Below, piece by piece: positions 1-10,007 of a stretch of DNA of 44,074 nucleotides. The notes under the pieces were generated by a model. It was not told the origin of the DNA. It did no database searches and worked only from the letters and a program-made list of their open reading frames with translations. Made by a program: the position numbers and the translations under genes. Position 1 is the first letter of the stretch; the number at the start of each line of letters is the position of its first letter. This DNA comes from Cyclobacteriaceae bacterium (lineage in GTDB: Bacteria > Bacteroidota > Bacteroidia > Cytophagales > Cyclobacteriaceae), in the NCBI GenBank assembly GCA_027067135.1, contig JAMOMJ010000017.1, forward strand, positions 1-44,074, read 5' to 3'.

Positions 1-77
1 GTTCCAGCTTTTTTGTATCTATTCATAGCCATTAATTATAATCGCAATATGCAACTATTTATCTGTATATCAATTTG

Positions 78-1124
78 TTAATTCAAGACACCCCCTAAAC
101 TATCTCTAACAGCAATAAACTTTTTATAACTCATCATCGCCTTGTTGGTCTGTCCTAATTTCTCGTAGATAATTGCCCTGTTACTTTCTACATCTTTTAC
201 TATCAGTGGTGATGAACTTTGATTCAGTGCCTCAGTTAAGCTAGCTAAAGCTTTATTATTATAATTCAATTTTTCAAGCGCAAGAGCAGTGTAAATGTAT
301 TGTTCGGCTGCTAATTCTGGTGCTTTTAACTGCATAAACAAAAGTCTTGCACTATCAAAAAATAATAATGATTGGTTATACTGTTTTGATTTCATAAGAA
401 TATAGCCCTTAATGCCTAGTGCATTAGCCTCCTTTATTTTTAAATCATGCTTTTTGTACAGCTTATAAGCTAAATTAATGCTGATAAGTGCAGAATCGTA
501 AATTCCAAGTTTAATATATAAGGTGGATAAATTTGTAAGAGAAGAGTTAACAACATTGGCTTTATCAGCCATTTTGTAAGCCTTTTGATAGGTCTTTTTT
601 GCCTTATCTAAGTCATCAATTCTTTGATAAATAATAGCCATATTATCATATATAGAGGCCAAAATTTTAGTTGCATTAATCTCTTCGCCAATAGTTGCTG
701 CCGCAATATAATGTTGTAATGCTTTTTTAAATTCCCCTTTGTAATAATAAATAATGCCAAGGTTGGTTAAATTTCTAGTGAGGCCATATTTATCATTAAT
801 ACGAGTGCTAATTCCCACTCCCTTATTATAATAGTAAAGTGCAGAATCATATTTTCTGTAATAGAGCATTGCTGTTCCCAGATTAGTAAATGATCTTCCA
901 ATCATTTTTTCATTATTATATCTAACAGCATACTTCATTGCCTCCGAAGCATAAAAAAATACAGAATCGGTATTTTTTCCATTATAATTACTAGAAATAG
1001 CTAGTAATGCTTCTGACTTTACAGAGTCATTTGCCAACAATAATTCTTTATGGAGGCTATCTAATTGGGCATCGACCTCAAGTGCCATCAAAAAAAATAA
1101 AATTAAAGTAGTTGCTCTTCGCAT
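78..1124 (-). CDS. Tetratricopeptide repeat protein, exported
   Basis: Signal-peptide-like N-terminus and repeated TPR-like motifs (YYNKGVGIS, KKALQHYIAAATIGEEI, AKKTYQKAYKMADKA). Resembles the N-terminal half of Bacteroidetes TPR sensor proteins but lacks a TM/kinase/HTH part. Confidence 0.8.
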   Translation of the reverse strand: MRRATTLILFFLMALEVDAQLDSLHKELLLANDSVKSEALLAISSNYNGKNTDSVFFYASEAMKYAVRYNNEKMIGRSFTNLGTAMLYYRKYDSALYYYNKGVGISTRINDKYGLTRNLTNLGIIYYYKGEFKKALQHYIAAATIGEEINATKILASIYDNMAIIYQRIDDLDKAKKTYQKAYKMADKANVVNSSLTNLSTLYIKLGIYDSALISINLAYKLYKKHDLKIKEANALGIKGYILMKSKQYNQSLLFFDSARLLFMQLKAPELAAEQYIYTALALEKLNYNNKALASLTEALNQSSSPLIVKDVESNRAIIYEKLGQTNKAMMSYKKFIAVRDSLGGVLN

Positions 1125-1151
1125 GCCATAAATGTACTAAAATTCTATTTT

Positions 1152-2129
1152 CTAATAATCGTGGCTTCTTTTTGGTATTGAGTTGTCAATTATTTGGGTT
1201 GTATCCATTTCGGTTTTAAGAACTGCGAGTTCATCCAACACAGGTTGTCCGGCATCTACCCATGCGCTAAACCACAAACTGCTAACCCTAAAAATGGCTT
1301 TGCGCATTCTTTGCTCAACCATACCACCAGCAAGTTCATTATATTTTGAAGCATAGTATTCAGAAGGCATTCTAATTACTTTTTTACCTCTTTGCATATA
1401 AGCGTACTTTTTATCTTCACCCACTGTTTGTGTTAGTTCTTTGTCTAATTGTAAAACAGTTTCTAAGAGTGCATTCGATTCTTCTATGGTCTGCCAAAGT
1501 TCTCCTTGCACATTTTTAATATAGGTCGCCCTATTGGTAAACAAATCATAACTATCAAAATAAAGCTCAGGCAAGCGAGACTCCCAAAAGGCATGAATGC
1601 CTAGCTGACCCGTAAACTGCCCATTATAATTGCTGGTGGTGTGCAACGGCACATGGGCATCTGCTACATAATGCCCCAAGTCCGCTGAAAGCTTGATAAT
1701 ACGCTTATAATTTTTATCAGCCATGGCCTTTACAAGCTGATGATATACGAAATATGTATTCCAAGGAACAATGCCTCTTTCCCTTAAATAGTCTTCCCCA
1801 TACTTTTCAACCGCTTGGTTCCAATACTTGGGTAATGGAAAGGAGTCGTATAAATCTAAATCGATGTAATGCTTTGCTCCTTCTTCTGCAATTACATACC
1901 TGCGCTGGTCTGGTGCTACCGACCAGGCAATAATTTCAATAGAATGAGCCTTATAAAAGGGTCGGATTTCATCAGGTAATGTATAAATGGCTAGCTCATT
2001 TATCTTTTTATGGCCAAAGAAACCCCATTCTTCGGTATTCTTTGGAAACCAAAAAACCGTTAATAATGATATAAAAAGTATAAATTGCATTTCGATATAC
2101 ATGATAGAGATAAAAATATTTAAAATCAA
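1152..2129 (-). CDS. Zinc-dependent phospholipase C / S1-P1 nuclease-like protein
   Basis: WGFFGHKKINELAIYTLP, HYIDLD, GHYVADAHVPLHTTSNYNGQ...GIHAFWESRLPE metal-ligand motifs. Likely start is the internal Met at about 2090. Confidence 0.75.
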   Translation of the reverse strand: MILNIFISIMYIEMQFILFISLLTVFWFPKNTEEWGFFGHKKINELAIYTLPDEIRPFYKAHSIEIIAWSVAPDQRRYVIAEEGAKHYIDLDLYDSFPLPKYWNQAVEKYGEDYLRERGIVPWNTYFVYHQLVKAMADKNYKRIIKLSADLGHYVADAHVPLHTTSNYNGQFTGQLGIHAFWESRLPELYFDSYDLFTNRATYIKNVQGELWQTIEESNALLETVLQLDKELTQTVGEDKKYAYMQRGKKVIRMPSEYYASKYNELAGGMVEQRMRKAIFRVSSLWFSAWVDAGQPVLDELAVLKTEMDTTQIIDNSIPKRSHDY

Positions 2130-2132
2130 CTC

Positions 2133-2163
2133 TTTGCATTCAAAATAATTACTAGTACATTTG
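2133..2163 (+). promoter_or_regulatory. Bacteroidetes -33/-7 promoter for rpsT
   Basis: TTTG (2133-2136), 19-nt spacer, TACATTTG (2156-2163), matching TTTG-N19-TAnnTTTG. Confidence 0.7.
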
Positions 2164-2206
2164 CACTCTCAAATTTTGAAAGGCGAGTAAGAATTATATA
2201 TACATT

Positions 2207-2458
2207 ATGGCAAATCATAAGTCAGCTTTAAAAAGAATTAGATCGAATAACGCCAAAAGGCTAAGAAATCGATATCAAGCTAAATCAACACGTACGTTTA
2301 TCAAAGAATTAAAAAATTCTACCGATAAAGCAACTGCACAAGAGTTACTTAAAAAAGTAACTGGAATGATTGATAAATTAGCGAAAAGAAACATTATTCA
2401 TAAGAATAAAGCCGCAAATAATAAGTCGAGATTGACAAAATTTGTAAATAGCTTATAA
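2207..2458 (+). CDS. rpsT: 30S ribosomal protein S20 (bS20)
   Basis: MANHKSALKRIRSNNAKRLRNRYQAKSTRT...NIIHKNKAANNKSRLTKFVNSL is typical S20. Confidence 0.98.
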   Translation: MANHKSALKRIRSNNAKRLRNRYQAKSTRTFIKELKNSTDKATAQELLKKVTGMIDKLAKRNIIHKNKAANNKSRLTKFVNSL

Positions 2459-2481
2459 GCTATCTTAAAAACACTAAAAGG

Positions 2482-2509
2482 AAACCTGCTAGAACTAGCA
2501 GGTTTTTTT
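2482..2509 (+). terminator. Rho-independent terminator after rpsT
   Basis: AACCTGCTAG-AA-CTAGCAGG followed by a T-run. Confidence 0.85.
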
Positions 2510-2557
2510 ATGCCCAATTTTTTCAATAACTAGAATTATCTCCTATATTGTAAAATA

Positions 2558-3250
2558 TTGGAGCAAAATAAAACATCTATTAAGCAATGGGCTGAAGAAG
2601 ACAGGCCAAGAGAGAAACTTCTCTTAAAAGGAAAATCCGTTTTATCTGAAGCTGAACTTATAGGTATTTTAATTGGCTCTGGCACAAGAACCCTTACTGC
2701 GGTTGATTTAGCCAAGCAAATATTACACTCTGTTGATAACAACCTCAATCTATTAGCCAAACTTTCTGTAAACGATCTAAAAAAGTTCAAAGGAATTGGT
2801 GAAGCCAAAGCGATCAACATTGTAAGTGCCTTAGAACTTGGGCGAAGAAGAAAGGAATCTGATCAACCCAAAATTATCAAGATCACAAGTTCAAAGTCAG
2901 CCTATGAAATAATGCGACCTTATTTGCAAGACGTACCTCACGAAGAGTTTTGGGTGCTTTTGCTAAATAAAGCCAATCAATTATTAAAACCGGTAGCTAT
3001 AAGTCAAGGGGGTGTATCTGGCACGGTGGCCGATCCCAAAATTATCTTTAAAACTGCACTAGAAACATTGGCAAGCGGTATAATTCTTGTGCATAACCAC
3101 CCTTCGGGCAACCTAAAGCCTAGCCAAACCGACCTCAACCTTACTAAAAAACTAAAAGAAGCAGGAAGGATTCTGGAAATTCCTGTGCTGGATCACCTCA
3201 TCTACACAGATTCAAGCTATTTTAGCATGGCCGATGAAGGCGTGTTCTAA
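2558..3250 (+). CDS. radC: RadC family JAB-domain DNA repair protein
   Basis: IKQWAEEDRPREKLLLKG...LLLNKANQLLKP...VHNHPSGNLKPSQTD...LDHLIYTDSSYFSMADEG. TTG start. Confidence 0.95.
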   Translation: MEQNKTSIKQWAEEDRPREKLLLKGKSVLSEAELIGILIGSGTRTLTAVDLAKQILHSVDNNLNLLAKLSVNDLKKFKGIGEAKAINIVSALELGRRRKESDQPKIIKITSSKSAYEIMRPYLQDVPHEEFWVLLLNKANQLLKPVAISQGGVSGTVADPKIIFKTALETLASGIILVHNHPSGNLKPSQTDLNLTKKLKEAGRILEIPVLDHLIYTDSSYFSMADEGVF

Positions 3251-3261
3251 ATCAGTTAAAA

Positions 3262-3873
3262 ATGAAGCAAATAATTATTGGAAGCGTTGTACTAATTTGC
3301 TCCGCAGCACTCTATTGGTTTCTATCAAAAGAGGAGAACCCTCAGCAATACTTAGATAGTCTATTGATTCACAGACACGAACGGGCGGAGTTTTTTAGGT
3401 ATTCATCTGAATCGCCTTTTCTAAAACAAAAAGTTGATTTTAGCTATTTAGATTATTACCCAGCTTCTCTGGATTTTAGAATAGAAGCCGCATATAAAAA
3501 ACGAGCAACACAAGACACGCTTAATTTAGCCACTAGCACTGGCACTATTGATAAATTTTTAGTGGTTGGCACAGCTAATTTTAAATGGCAGAAAATTGAC
3601 AACACATTATTGGTGTTAGCTTCAACCCAGCGAAATGACCCAACTTTATTTATCCCTTTTTTAGATAAAACAAGTGGAGAGACCACTTATGGAGGAGGGC
3701 GCTACCTGGATGTGCTGCCTGCACAAAGAGGAAAAATAGTATTAGACTTTAATAAAGCTTATAATCCTTATTGTGCTTATATGGAAGGCTACACCTGCCC
3801 TTTTCCTCCCAAGGAAAACAGGCTAGCAATTGCCGTAGAAGCAGGAGAAAAATCTTTTCCTGAACATTATTAA
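3262..3873 (+). CDS. DUF1684 domain-containing protein
   Basis: TYGGGRYLDVLPAQRGKIVLDFNKAYNPYCAYMEGYTCPFPPKENRLAIAVEAGEK motif. Confidence 0.85.
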   Translation: MKQIIIGSVVLICSAALYWFLSKEENPQQYLDSLLIHRHERAEFFRYSSESPFLKQKVDFSYLDYYPASLDFRIEAAYKKRATQDTLNLATSTGTIDKFLVVGTANFKWQKIDNTLLVLASTQRNDPTLFIPFLDKTSGETTYGGGRYLDVLPAQRGKIVLDFNKAYNPYCAYMEGYTCPFPPKENRLAIAVEAGEKSFPEHY

Positions 3874-3998
3874 AATAGTTGGCCGCAATTATCACAAAGA
3901 CAACAAGGGCAATAAAATTTAACTTAAAATTAGCAGCTTAGCACCTCTACAGTTAGCTCCTAAATTGCTAATTTTGTTCGCTTAAAGATTTTTTAAAA

Positions 3999-6413
3999 AT
4001 GAAGATTTCTTATAACTGGTTACGCCAGTATATTGATATAGATAAATCACCTGAAGAACTTTCAGAAATACTAACCGATACAGGCTTAGAAGTTGAGGGG
4101 CTCGAAAAATTTGAAGCCATTAAAGGCGGGCTTGAAGGCTTAGTGATTGGAAAGGTACTTTCTTGTGCTAAGCACCCCAATGCTGATAAGCTAAGTGTTA
4201 CCACTGTTGATATTGGCTATGGAGAAACTTCGCCCATTGTATGTGGAGCACCCAATGTGGCCGAAGGCCAAACCGTAATTGTGGCTACCGTTGGAGCAAC
4301 TTTATACCCAGCCGAAGGGGATTCCTTTAAAATTAAAAAGGCCAAGATTAGAGGAGAAGTTTCCGAAGGAATGATTTGTGCTGAAGATGAAATTGGGATT
4401 GGCAAAGACCACGATGGCATAATGGTACTTGATACCGACCTTAAGCCCGGCACACCAGCATTAACGTATTTCAATATAGAAACAGACTATGTATTTGAAA
4501 TTGGTTTAACTCCCAACCGATCGGATGCCATTTCACATTTGGGTACGACCAGAGACGTAAAAGCTGTTACGGAGAAAGAAATTACTTGGCCCTCTGTTAA
4601 GACTTTTGGTAAAGATGACAATAGTTTACCCATTGATGTTTCTGTAGAAAATACGGAAGCTTGCCCAAGGTACTCGGGAGTAACACTTAATAATATAAAA
4701 ATTGCAGAATCGCCCGACTGGTTAAAACATAGGCTACTAGCCATTGGCTTATCTCCCATTAATAACGTGGTGGATATAACCAATTATGTAATGCACGAAA
4801 CGGGTCAGCCTTTACACGCCTTTGATTATGCAAAAATTAAAGATCAAAAAGTGGTTGTTAAAACCTTAGCTGCTAACACGCCTTTTTTAACACTTGACGA
4901 TAAGGAACGCAAGCTAAAAGCGGAAGATTTAATGATTTGCGATAGTGAATCACCTATGTGTATAGGCGGCGTTTTCGGAGGTGCAACTTCTGGGGTTTCG
5001 GATACAACGACTAGTATCTTTTTAGAGTCGGCTTATTTTGATGCAGCCTCTATTCGAAAATCGGCTATGGTACACCAATTAAAAACCGATGCTTCGTTTC
5101 GATTTGAAAGAGGCACCGATCCCAACGGAACTGTTTACGCCCTTAAACGAGCTGCCCTTTTACTAAAAGAATTGGCTGGTGCAACCATTTCGTCTGACTT
5201 AATTGACATCTACCCTAACCCAATTAAACCAGTTGAAGTTGCAGTTTCGTATCGAAATATAAATCGTTTAATAGGTCAGGAGATTTCTAAAGATAAAATT
5301 CATTCTATCCTTACCCTTTTGGATATTGAATTGAGCAATATTACCGATGCAGGATTTACAGCTTCCATCCCAACTTTTCGAGTAGATGTTACCAGAGAGG
5401 CTGATGTGATTGAAGAAATACTTCGTATCTATGGATTTAATAATATCAAATTACCAGATAATGTTGGGTCTAGCTTTTTAGCCAATTCTCAACGAAAGGA
5501 TTTTGATAAAATTCAACAAAAAATATCTTCCTACTTAGTGGATAACGGGTATTTCGAGATGATGACCAACTCATTAACGAAACCTGAATACACCAACCTT
5601 ACAGCTACTGCAAATACCAATGAAAGCGTTGAGATACTCAATAAACTAAGTGAAGACTTAGGGGTAATGCGCCAAAGTTTACTTTTTTCAGGACTTGAAG
5701 TAATCGCCCGAAATATTAATTATAAGCAATCTAACCTCAAAGTATTTGAATTTGGGAAGCAGTATTTTAAAAGAGAGGGCGAGTACAAAGAAGAAAAGAG
5801 ATTGGCTGTTTTTATTACTGGGTTAGAAAAAGAAAAGCAGTGGAATAGCGAAAATACTCCTGTTGACTTTCACCAATTAAAAGGAATTGTAGAAGGGGTC
5901 TTAGGAAGGATGAACCTTTCTTCGTCAAATATTACTAAAGAGGTTTCCGATATTTTTAGTTTCGGGTTGAGCTATAAACTTGGTCAAAAAATTTCGGTTG
6001 AAATAGGGAGTCTTAACGGTAAAATATTAAAATCCTTAGGTATTAAGCAAGAAGTAATTTACGCAAGTTTCGATTGGGATTTGCTTTTACGCAAGACAAA
6101 TGATAATATTATGGTGAAGCAAGTTTCGAAGTACCCTGAGGTGCGTAGAGACCTTTCACTGGTTATAAATAAATCAATTTCCTATCAGGATATTCTTGAA
6201 CTCACAAAGAAGACCGAAAGAAGTTTGATTAAATCAGTTGACGTTTTTGATTTGTACGAAGGCGACCGAATTGAGAAGAGTAAGAAGGCTTACTCCTTGA
6301 GGTTTATTCTTCAGGATGATAAAAAAACATTAACCGATAAAGTAATTGATAAAACGATGAAACGATTGATGGCAACATTTGAAAAAGAACTTGGTGCCGT
6401 AATAAGACAGTAG
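3999..6413 (+). CDS. pheT: Phenylalanine--tRNA ligase beta subunit
   Basis: MKISYNWLRQYIDID...tRNA-binding domain HPNADKLSVTTVDIG...GLTPNRSDAISHLG...C-terminal FDX-ACB domain. Confidence 0.98.
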   Translation: MKISYNWLRQYIDIDKSPEELSEILTDTGLEVEGLEKFEAIKGGLEGLVIGKVLSCAKHPNADKLSVTTVDIGYGETSPIVCGAPNVAEGQTVIVATVGATLYPAEGDSFKIKKAKIRGEVSEGMICAEDEIGIGKDHDGIMVLDTDLKPGTPALTYFNIETDYVFEIGLTPNRSDAISHLGTTRDVKAVTEKEITWPSVKTFGKDDNSLPIDVSVENTEACPRYSGVTLNNIKIAESPDWLKHRLLAIGLSPINNVVDITNYVMHETGQPLHAFDYAKIKDQKVVVKTLAANTPFLTLDDKERKLKAEDLMICDSESPMCIGGVFGGATSGVSDTTTSIFLESAYFDAASIRKSAMVHQLKTDASFRFERGTDPNGTVYALKRAALLLKELAGATISSDLIDIYPNPIKPVEVAVSYRNINRLIGQEISKDKIHSILTLLDIELSNITDAGFTASIPTFRVDVTREADVIEEILRIYGFNNIKLPDNVGSSFLANSQRKDFDKIQQKISSYLVDNGYFEMMTNSLTKPEYTNLTATANTNESVEILNKLSEDLGVMRQSLLFSGLEVIARNINYKQSNLKVFEFGKQYFKREGEYKEEKRLAVFITGLEKEKQWNSENTPVDFHQLKGIVEGVLGRMNLSSSNITKEVSDIFSFGLSYKLGQKISVEIGSLNGKILKSLGIKQEVIYASFDWDLLLRKTNDNIMVKQVSKYPEVRRDLSLVINKSISYQDILELTKKTERSLIKSVDVFDLYEGDRIEKSKKAYSLRFILQDDKKTLTDKVIDKTMKRLMATFEKELGAVIRQ

Positions 6414-6417
6414 AAAT

Positions 6418-6714
6418 ATGGAGAATCAAAGCCTTCAAAATGAATTTCAATCCCTCGAAAGAAAAGTTAATCTGCTTTTAAACCAATATACTGGTGAAAA
6501 GCAGAAAAATGAGCAATTGAGAATTGAAAATCAGCAGTTGGCAGAACAGTTGAAAGCTAAAACTGAACAGATTCAAAGTTTTCAAAATCAGATAAAAATT
6601 AGTAAAATTGCAGGAAGCATAGGGACAGACAATGAGGATGTTTCAAAGCTCAAAGATAAGATTGACGATTACGTTAACGAAATAGATTATTGTATAGCTC
6701 AACTAAGCCGATAA
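6418..6714 (+). CDS. Short coiled-coil protein (ZapB-like position, upstream of zapA)
   Basis: 98 aa, heptad-rich coiled coil, located directly 5' of the zapA-like gene. Confidence 0.7.
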   Translation: MENQSLQNEFQSLERKVNLLLNQYTGEKQKNEQLRIENQQLAEQLKAKTEQIQSFQNQIKISKIAGSIGTDNEDVSKLKDKIDDYVNEIDYCIAQLSR

Positions 6715-6726
6715 GGCATACTATTA

Positions 6727-7008
6727 ATGAATAAGCTTTCAATAAAAATAAAAATAGCCGACAGAGAATATCCAATGAAGGTAGAGCCTGAAGAGGAAGA
6801 ACGGATACGAAAAGCCGGCAAAATTGTTAACGAAAAAATAAAACTGTTCAGAAGCCAATTTGGCATTGACGATAAACAAGATTTACTGGCAATGGTGGCT
6901 TTTGATGCATTGGTTGAAAGACTAAAAACAGAGGGTGGCTCGAACGATGACAGCCTACTCCAGGAAAAATTAGCCGGATTAAATAACCTTATATCGCAGT
7001 CTATCTAA
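6727..7008 (+). CDS. zapA: Cell division protein ZapA family
   Basis: KIKIADREYPMKVEPEEEERIRKAGKIVNEKIKLFRSQF...DLLAMVAFDALVE. Confidence 0.85.
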   Translation: MNKLSIKIKIADREYPMKVEPEEEERIRKAGKIVNEKIKLFRSQFGIDDKQDLLAMVAFDALVERLKTEGGSNDDSLLQEKLAGLNNLISQSI

Positions 7009-7060
7009 CAGCTTGATATCCAACTTGTTTGCTCATTATAAACATATAAAGGGTTAACAA

Positions 7061-8626
7061 ATGACAGATTTAATATACATTATTGTAACAGGTCTTGTTG
7101 CGTTAATAGCAGGTATTATTATAGGTAAAATACTATTTGCAAAAGCCAATAAAGCGGAAGAACAAAAGGCGAAATCAAGTGCGGCACTTATCATTAAGAA
7201 AGCTGAAATTGATGCGGAAGAAGTAAAAAAAGAGAAGATTCTTGAAGCCAAAGAGCGGTTCATCAAACTCAAATCTGAATTTGATGAGGAGATGAATCGT
7301 AAGAAAAATCAAATCCTTTCGAACGAAAATAAGCTCAAGCAAAGAGACCAACACCTCTCTAAACAAATTGAGCAAAACAATCGTAAATCTACCGAATACG
7401 ATGAGCTATCTGAAAAGCTAAAAAACCAAATGGAAATTGTGGCTCGTAAGAAAGAAGAGCTTGATAAATTTAATGAGCAAAAAGTTTCGATCCTTGAAAA
7501 AATAGCGAATCTTTCAGCAGAAGAAGCCAAAGATCAAATTATTGAGACTTTGCAAGATGAAGCTCGAACCAGGGCTTCGGCTCAAATTAAAGATATTGTT
7601 GAAGAGGCAAAATTATCAGCTACGAAGCAAGCTAAAAAGATTGTACTCGAAACCATTCAACGAACGGCTACTGAACACGCCATTGAAAACTGCGTTTCCG
7701 TTTTTAACTTAGAAAGCGATGACATTAAAGGTAAAATCATTGGTCGTGAAGGGCGAAACATTAGAGCATTAGAAGCAGCCACAGGTATCGAAATTATTGT
7801 GGATGACACACCGGAAGCCATTATTATTTCTGGTTTCGACCCTGTGCGAAGAGAGATTGCTCGTTTATCATTGCACCGGCTAGTGACAGATGGCAGAATT
7901 CACCCAGCGAGAATTGAGGAAATTGTAGCCAAGACTCGAAAAAATATAGAAGAAGAAATTATCGAAATTGGTGAACGTACAGTGATCGATTTAGGTATTC
8001 ATGGCCTCCACCCGGAGCTCATTAAAATGGTAGGGCGTATGCGTTTCCGCTCTTCGTATGGTCAAAACCTGTTGCAGCACTCTCGCGAGGTGGCTAACCT
8101 TTGTGCTATTATGGCGGCAGAAATTGGGCTTAACCCTAAGCAAGCCAAACGTGCTGGGTTACTTCACGATATCGGCAAGGTGTGGTTCGAAGAATCGGAG
8201 AAACCACATGCCATTATTGGTATGGAGCTGGCTCAGAAATACAAAGAGCATCCAAAAATTTGTAATGCCATTGGAGCTCACCACGATGAGGTAGAAATGA
8301 CTGCGATGATTTCTCCAATCATTCAGGCCTGTGATGCCATTTCCGGTGCTCGCCCAGGTGCTCGTAGAGAAGTGATGGAATCATATATTAAACGGTTAAA
8401 AGACCTTGAGAACCTAGCTATGGCATTTGATGGCGTTAATAAATGCTATGCCATTCAAGCTGGTAGAGAGCTTCGTGTAATGGTAGATGCCGATTCAGTA
8501 TCGGATAAAATTGCCGGACAATTATCATTTGACATTTCGCAAAAAATTGAGACTGATATGCAGTATCCCGGGCAAATTAAAGTAACGGTTATTCGTGAAA
8601 TGCGGGCAGTAGCTTTTGCTAGGTAA
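7061..8626 (+). CDS. rny: Ribonuclease Y
   Basis: N-terminal TM helix, coiled coil, KH domain ([29 protein letters not shown]), HD domain ([13 protein letters not shown]). Confidence 0.98.
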   Translation: MTDLIYIIVTGLVALIAGIIIGKILFAKANKAEEQKAKSSAALIIKKAEIDAEEVKKEKILEAKERFIKLKSEFDEEMNRKKNQILSNENKLKQRDQHLSKQIEQNNRKSTEYDELSEKLKNQMEIVARKKEELDKFNEQKVSILEKIANLSAEEAKDQIIETLQDEARTRASAQIKDIVEEAKLSATKQAKKIVLETIQRTATEHAIENCVSVFNLESDDIKGKIIGREGRNIRALEAATGIEIIVDDTPEAIIISGFDPVRREIARLSLHRLVTDGRIHPARIEEIVAKTRKNIEEEIIEIGERTVIDLGIHGLHPELIKMVGRMRFRSSYGQNLLQHSREVANLCAIMAAEIGLNPKQAKRAGLLHDIGKVWFEESEKPHAIIGMELAQKYKEHPKICNAIGAHHDEVEMTAMISPIIQACDAISGARPGARREVMESYIKRLKDLENLAMAFDGVNKCYAIQAGRELRVMVDADSVSDKIAGQLSFDISQKIETDMQYPGQIKVTVIREMRAVAFAR

Positions 8627-8636
8627 TTTGTCAAGC

Positions 8637-8710
8637 ACTAGTGCAAGCGTCCTTGTGCTAGAATTTTCATATTAAAGTTGTCATTAGCACAAGTGGACAC
8701 TTGCACTAGT
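8637..8710. repeat. Large imperfect inverted repeat (24-26 bp arms, 24-nt spacer)
   Basis: ACTAGTGCAAGCGTCCTTGTGCTA (8637-8660) versus TAGCACAAGTGGACACTTGCACTAGT (8685-8710). Confidence 0.85.
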
Positions 8711-8750
8711 AAAACAAAGACTCCTACGGAGTGACTTGCTAATTGTAAAC

Positions 8751-8785
8751 AAAAAAGGGAGAACGATAATCGTTCTCCCTTTTTT
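8751..8785. terminator. Bidirectional intrinsic terminator between rny and sucD
   Basis: AAAAAAGGGAGAACGA-TAA-TCGTTCTCCCTTTTTT, perfect 16-bp stem. Confidence 0.95.
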
Positions 8786-8789
8786 ATGT

Positions 8790-8914
8790 CGTCATTGCCC
8801 AGCGTAAGACTGGGTAATCTTGTGAGGCCACGCCTCACCTCGGTTGTTTAACCGAGAAGATCATCTGGTCTAACCTGCCCTCCGTACAACTTCGGGAGGT
8901 GGGCGTCAGATGAT
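8790..8914. repeat. Cluster of REP-like hairpins in the 3' region of sucD
   Basis: Four consecutive hairpins: ATTGCCCAG/CTGGGTAAT, GTGAGGC-CAC-GCCTCAC, CTCGGTT-GTTT-AACCGAG, ATCATCTG...CAGATGAT with inner CCTCC/GGAGG. Confidence 0.8.
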
Positions 8915-8927
8915 AACGTTATAATTT

Positions 8928-9803
8928 CTATGCATTCATCACTTTAGCCATTACTTCGCCAATATCGGCTGGAGATTCCACTACGTGTAACCCACATTCA
9001 GCCATAATGCGCATTTTAGCAGCAGCAGTATCATCAGCTCCACCTATAATCGCACCTGCGTGACCCATTCTTTTTCCTTTAGGAGCCGTTTGGCCAGCTA
9101 TAAAGCCAACTACTGGTTTAGGATTTCCTTGAGCCTGTATCCAACGAGCAGCATCCGCTTCGAAATTACCACCAATCTCACCAATCATTACAATACCTTC
9201 TGTTTCTGGGTCGTTCATAAAAAACTCAACCGCTTCTTTGGTTGAAGTTCCAATAATAGGATCTCCACCAATACCTATAGCTGAAGAGATTCCCATTCCT
9301 GCTTTAACTACTTGGTCAGCGGCCTCATAAGTTAAAGTACCCGATTTAGACACAATACCGATTTTACCTTTCTTAAACACAAAGCCTGGCATAATGCCCA
9401 CTTTTGCCTCTCCCGGAGTAATTACACCCGGGCAGTTAGGCCCAATAAGTGTTACATCTTTAGTGCTAATGTATTCTTTAGCCAACATCATATCTTTTGT
9501 TGGAATGCCTTCGGTAATGGCTACAATTACTTTAATACCTGCATCGGCTGCCTCCATAATGGCATCGGCTGCAAAAGCAGGGGGAACAAAAATAATAGAT
9601 ACATTAGCTCCAACTTGTTCAACGGCATCGGCAACCGTATTAAACACAGGCTTATCAAGATGTGTTTGACCTCCCTTTCCCGGAGTTACACCACCTACAA
9701 CATTTGTTCCGTACTCTATCATCTGACTTGCATGAAATGTACCTTCAGAACCTGTAAATCCTTGTACGACAACTTTAGAATCTTTATTTACTAAAACGCT
9801 CAT
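8928..9803 (-). CDS. sucD: Succinate--CoA ligase (ADP-forming) alpha subunit
   Basis: MSVLVNKDSKVVVQGFTGSEGTFHASQMIEYGTNVVGGVTPGKGG...GHAGAIIGG. The ORF track extends upstream, but the conserved start is at 9803. Confidence 0.97.
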   Translation of the reverse strand: MSVLVNKDSKVVVQGFTGSEGTFHASQMIEYGTNVVGGVTPGKGGQTHLDKPVFNTVADAVEQVGANVSIIFVPPAFAADAIMEAADAGIKVIVAITEGIPTKDMMLAKEYISTKDVTLIGPNCPGVITPGEAKVGIMPGFVFKKGKIGIVSKSGTLTYEAADQVVKAGMGISSAIGIGGDPIIGTSTKEAVEFFMNDPETEGIVMIGEIGGNFEADAARWIQAQGNPKPVVGFIAGQTAPKGKRMGHAGAIIGGADDTAAAKMRIMAECGLHVVESPADIGEVMAKVMNA

Positions 9804-9859
9804 TATCTTGATTTTTTCCTGTGTTAATATGGGGCAACCCCCTACCATTATTGGTGCTG

Positions 9860-9890
9860 CAAAAGTAAGTTAATTGTATCGTTAAGCAAA
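9860..9890 (-). promoter_or_regulatory. -33/-7 promoter for sucD
   Basis: Minus strand: TTTG (9890-9887), N19, TACTTTTG (9867-9860). Consensus match. Confidence 0.75.
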
Positions 9891-10007
9891 TAGAAATGTT
9901 CACCAATAACACCATAGTTTCTGTTCAAAATTGCACAAGATGTACAAAAACGAACATGTTAAAACTTGCATGTGTTCAAATTAAAGGTTTATTCAATGTT
10001 TTTATAA

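Noticed and set aside
78-1124. TPR protein as a frameshifted sensor kinase
   Set aside because: No TM helix or kinase sequence is readable in any frame of the 77 nt downstream; the window is too short there to decide.
2536-2820. Antisense ORF over radC, and similar antisense ORFs over pheT, sucD, acylase, atp and gld genes
   Set aside because: All lie opposite strongly supported genes and show low-complexity translations typical of antisense frames.
3010-3030. TGGCACGG inside radC as a sigma-54 -24 element
   Set aside because: No TTGC-like -12 element at the right spacing, and it lies inside coding sequence.
8058-8294. 78-aa + strand ORF inside rny
   Set aside because: Out-of-frame shadow of the well-supported rny coding sequence; no recognisable domain.
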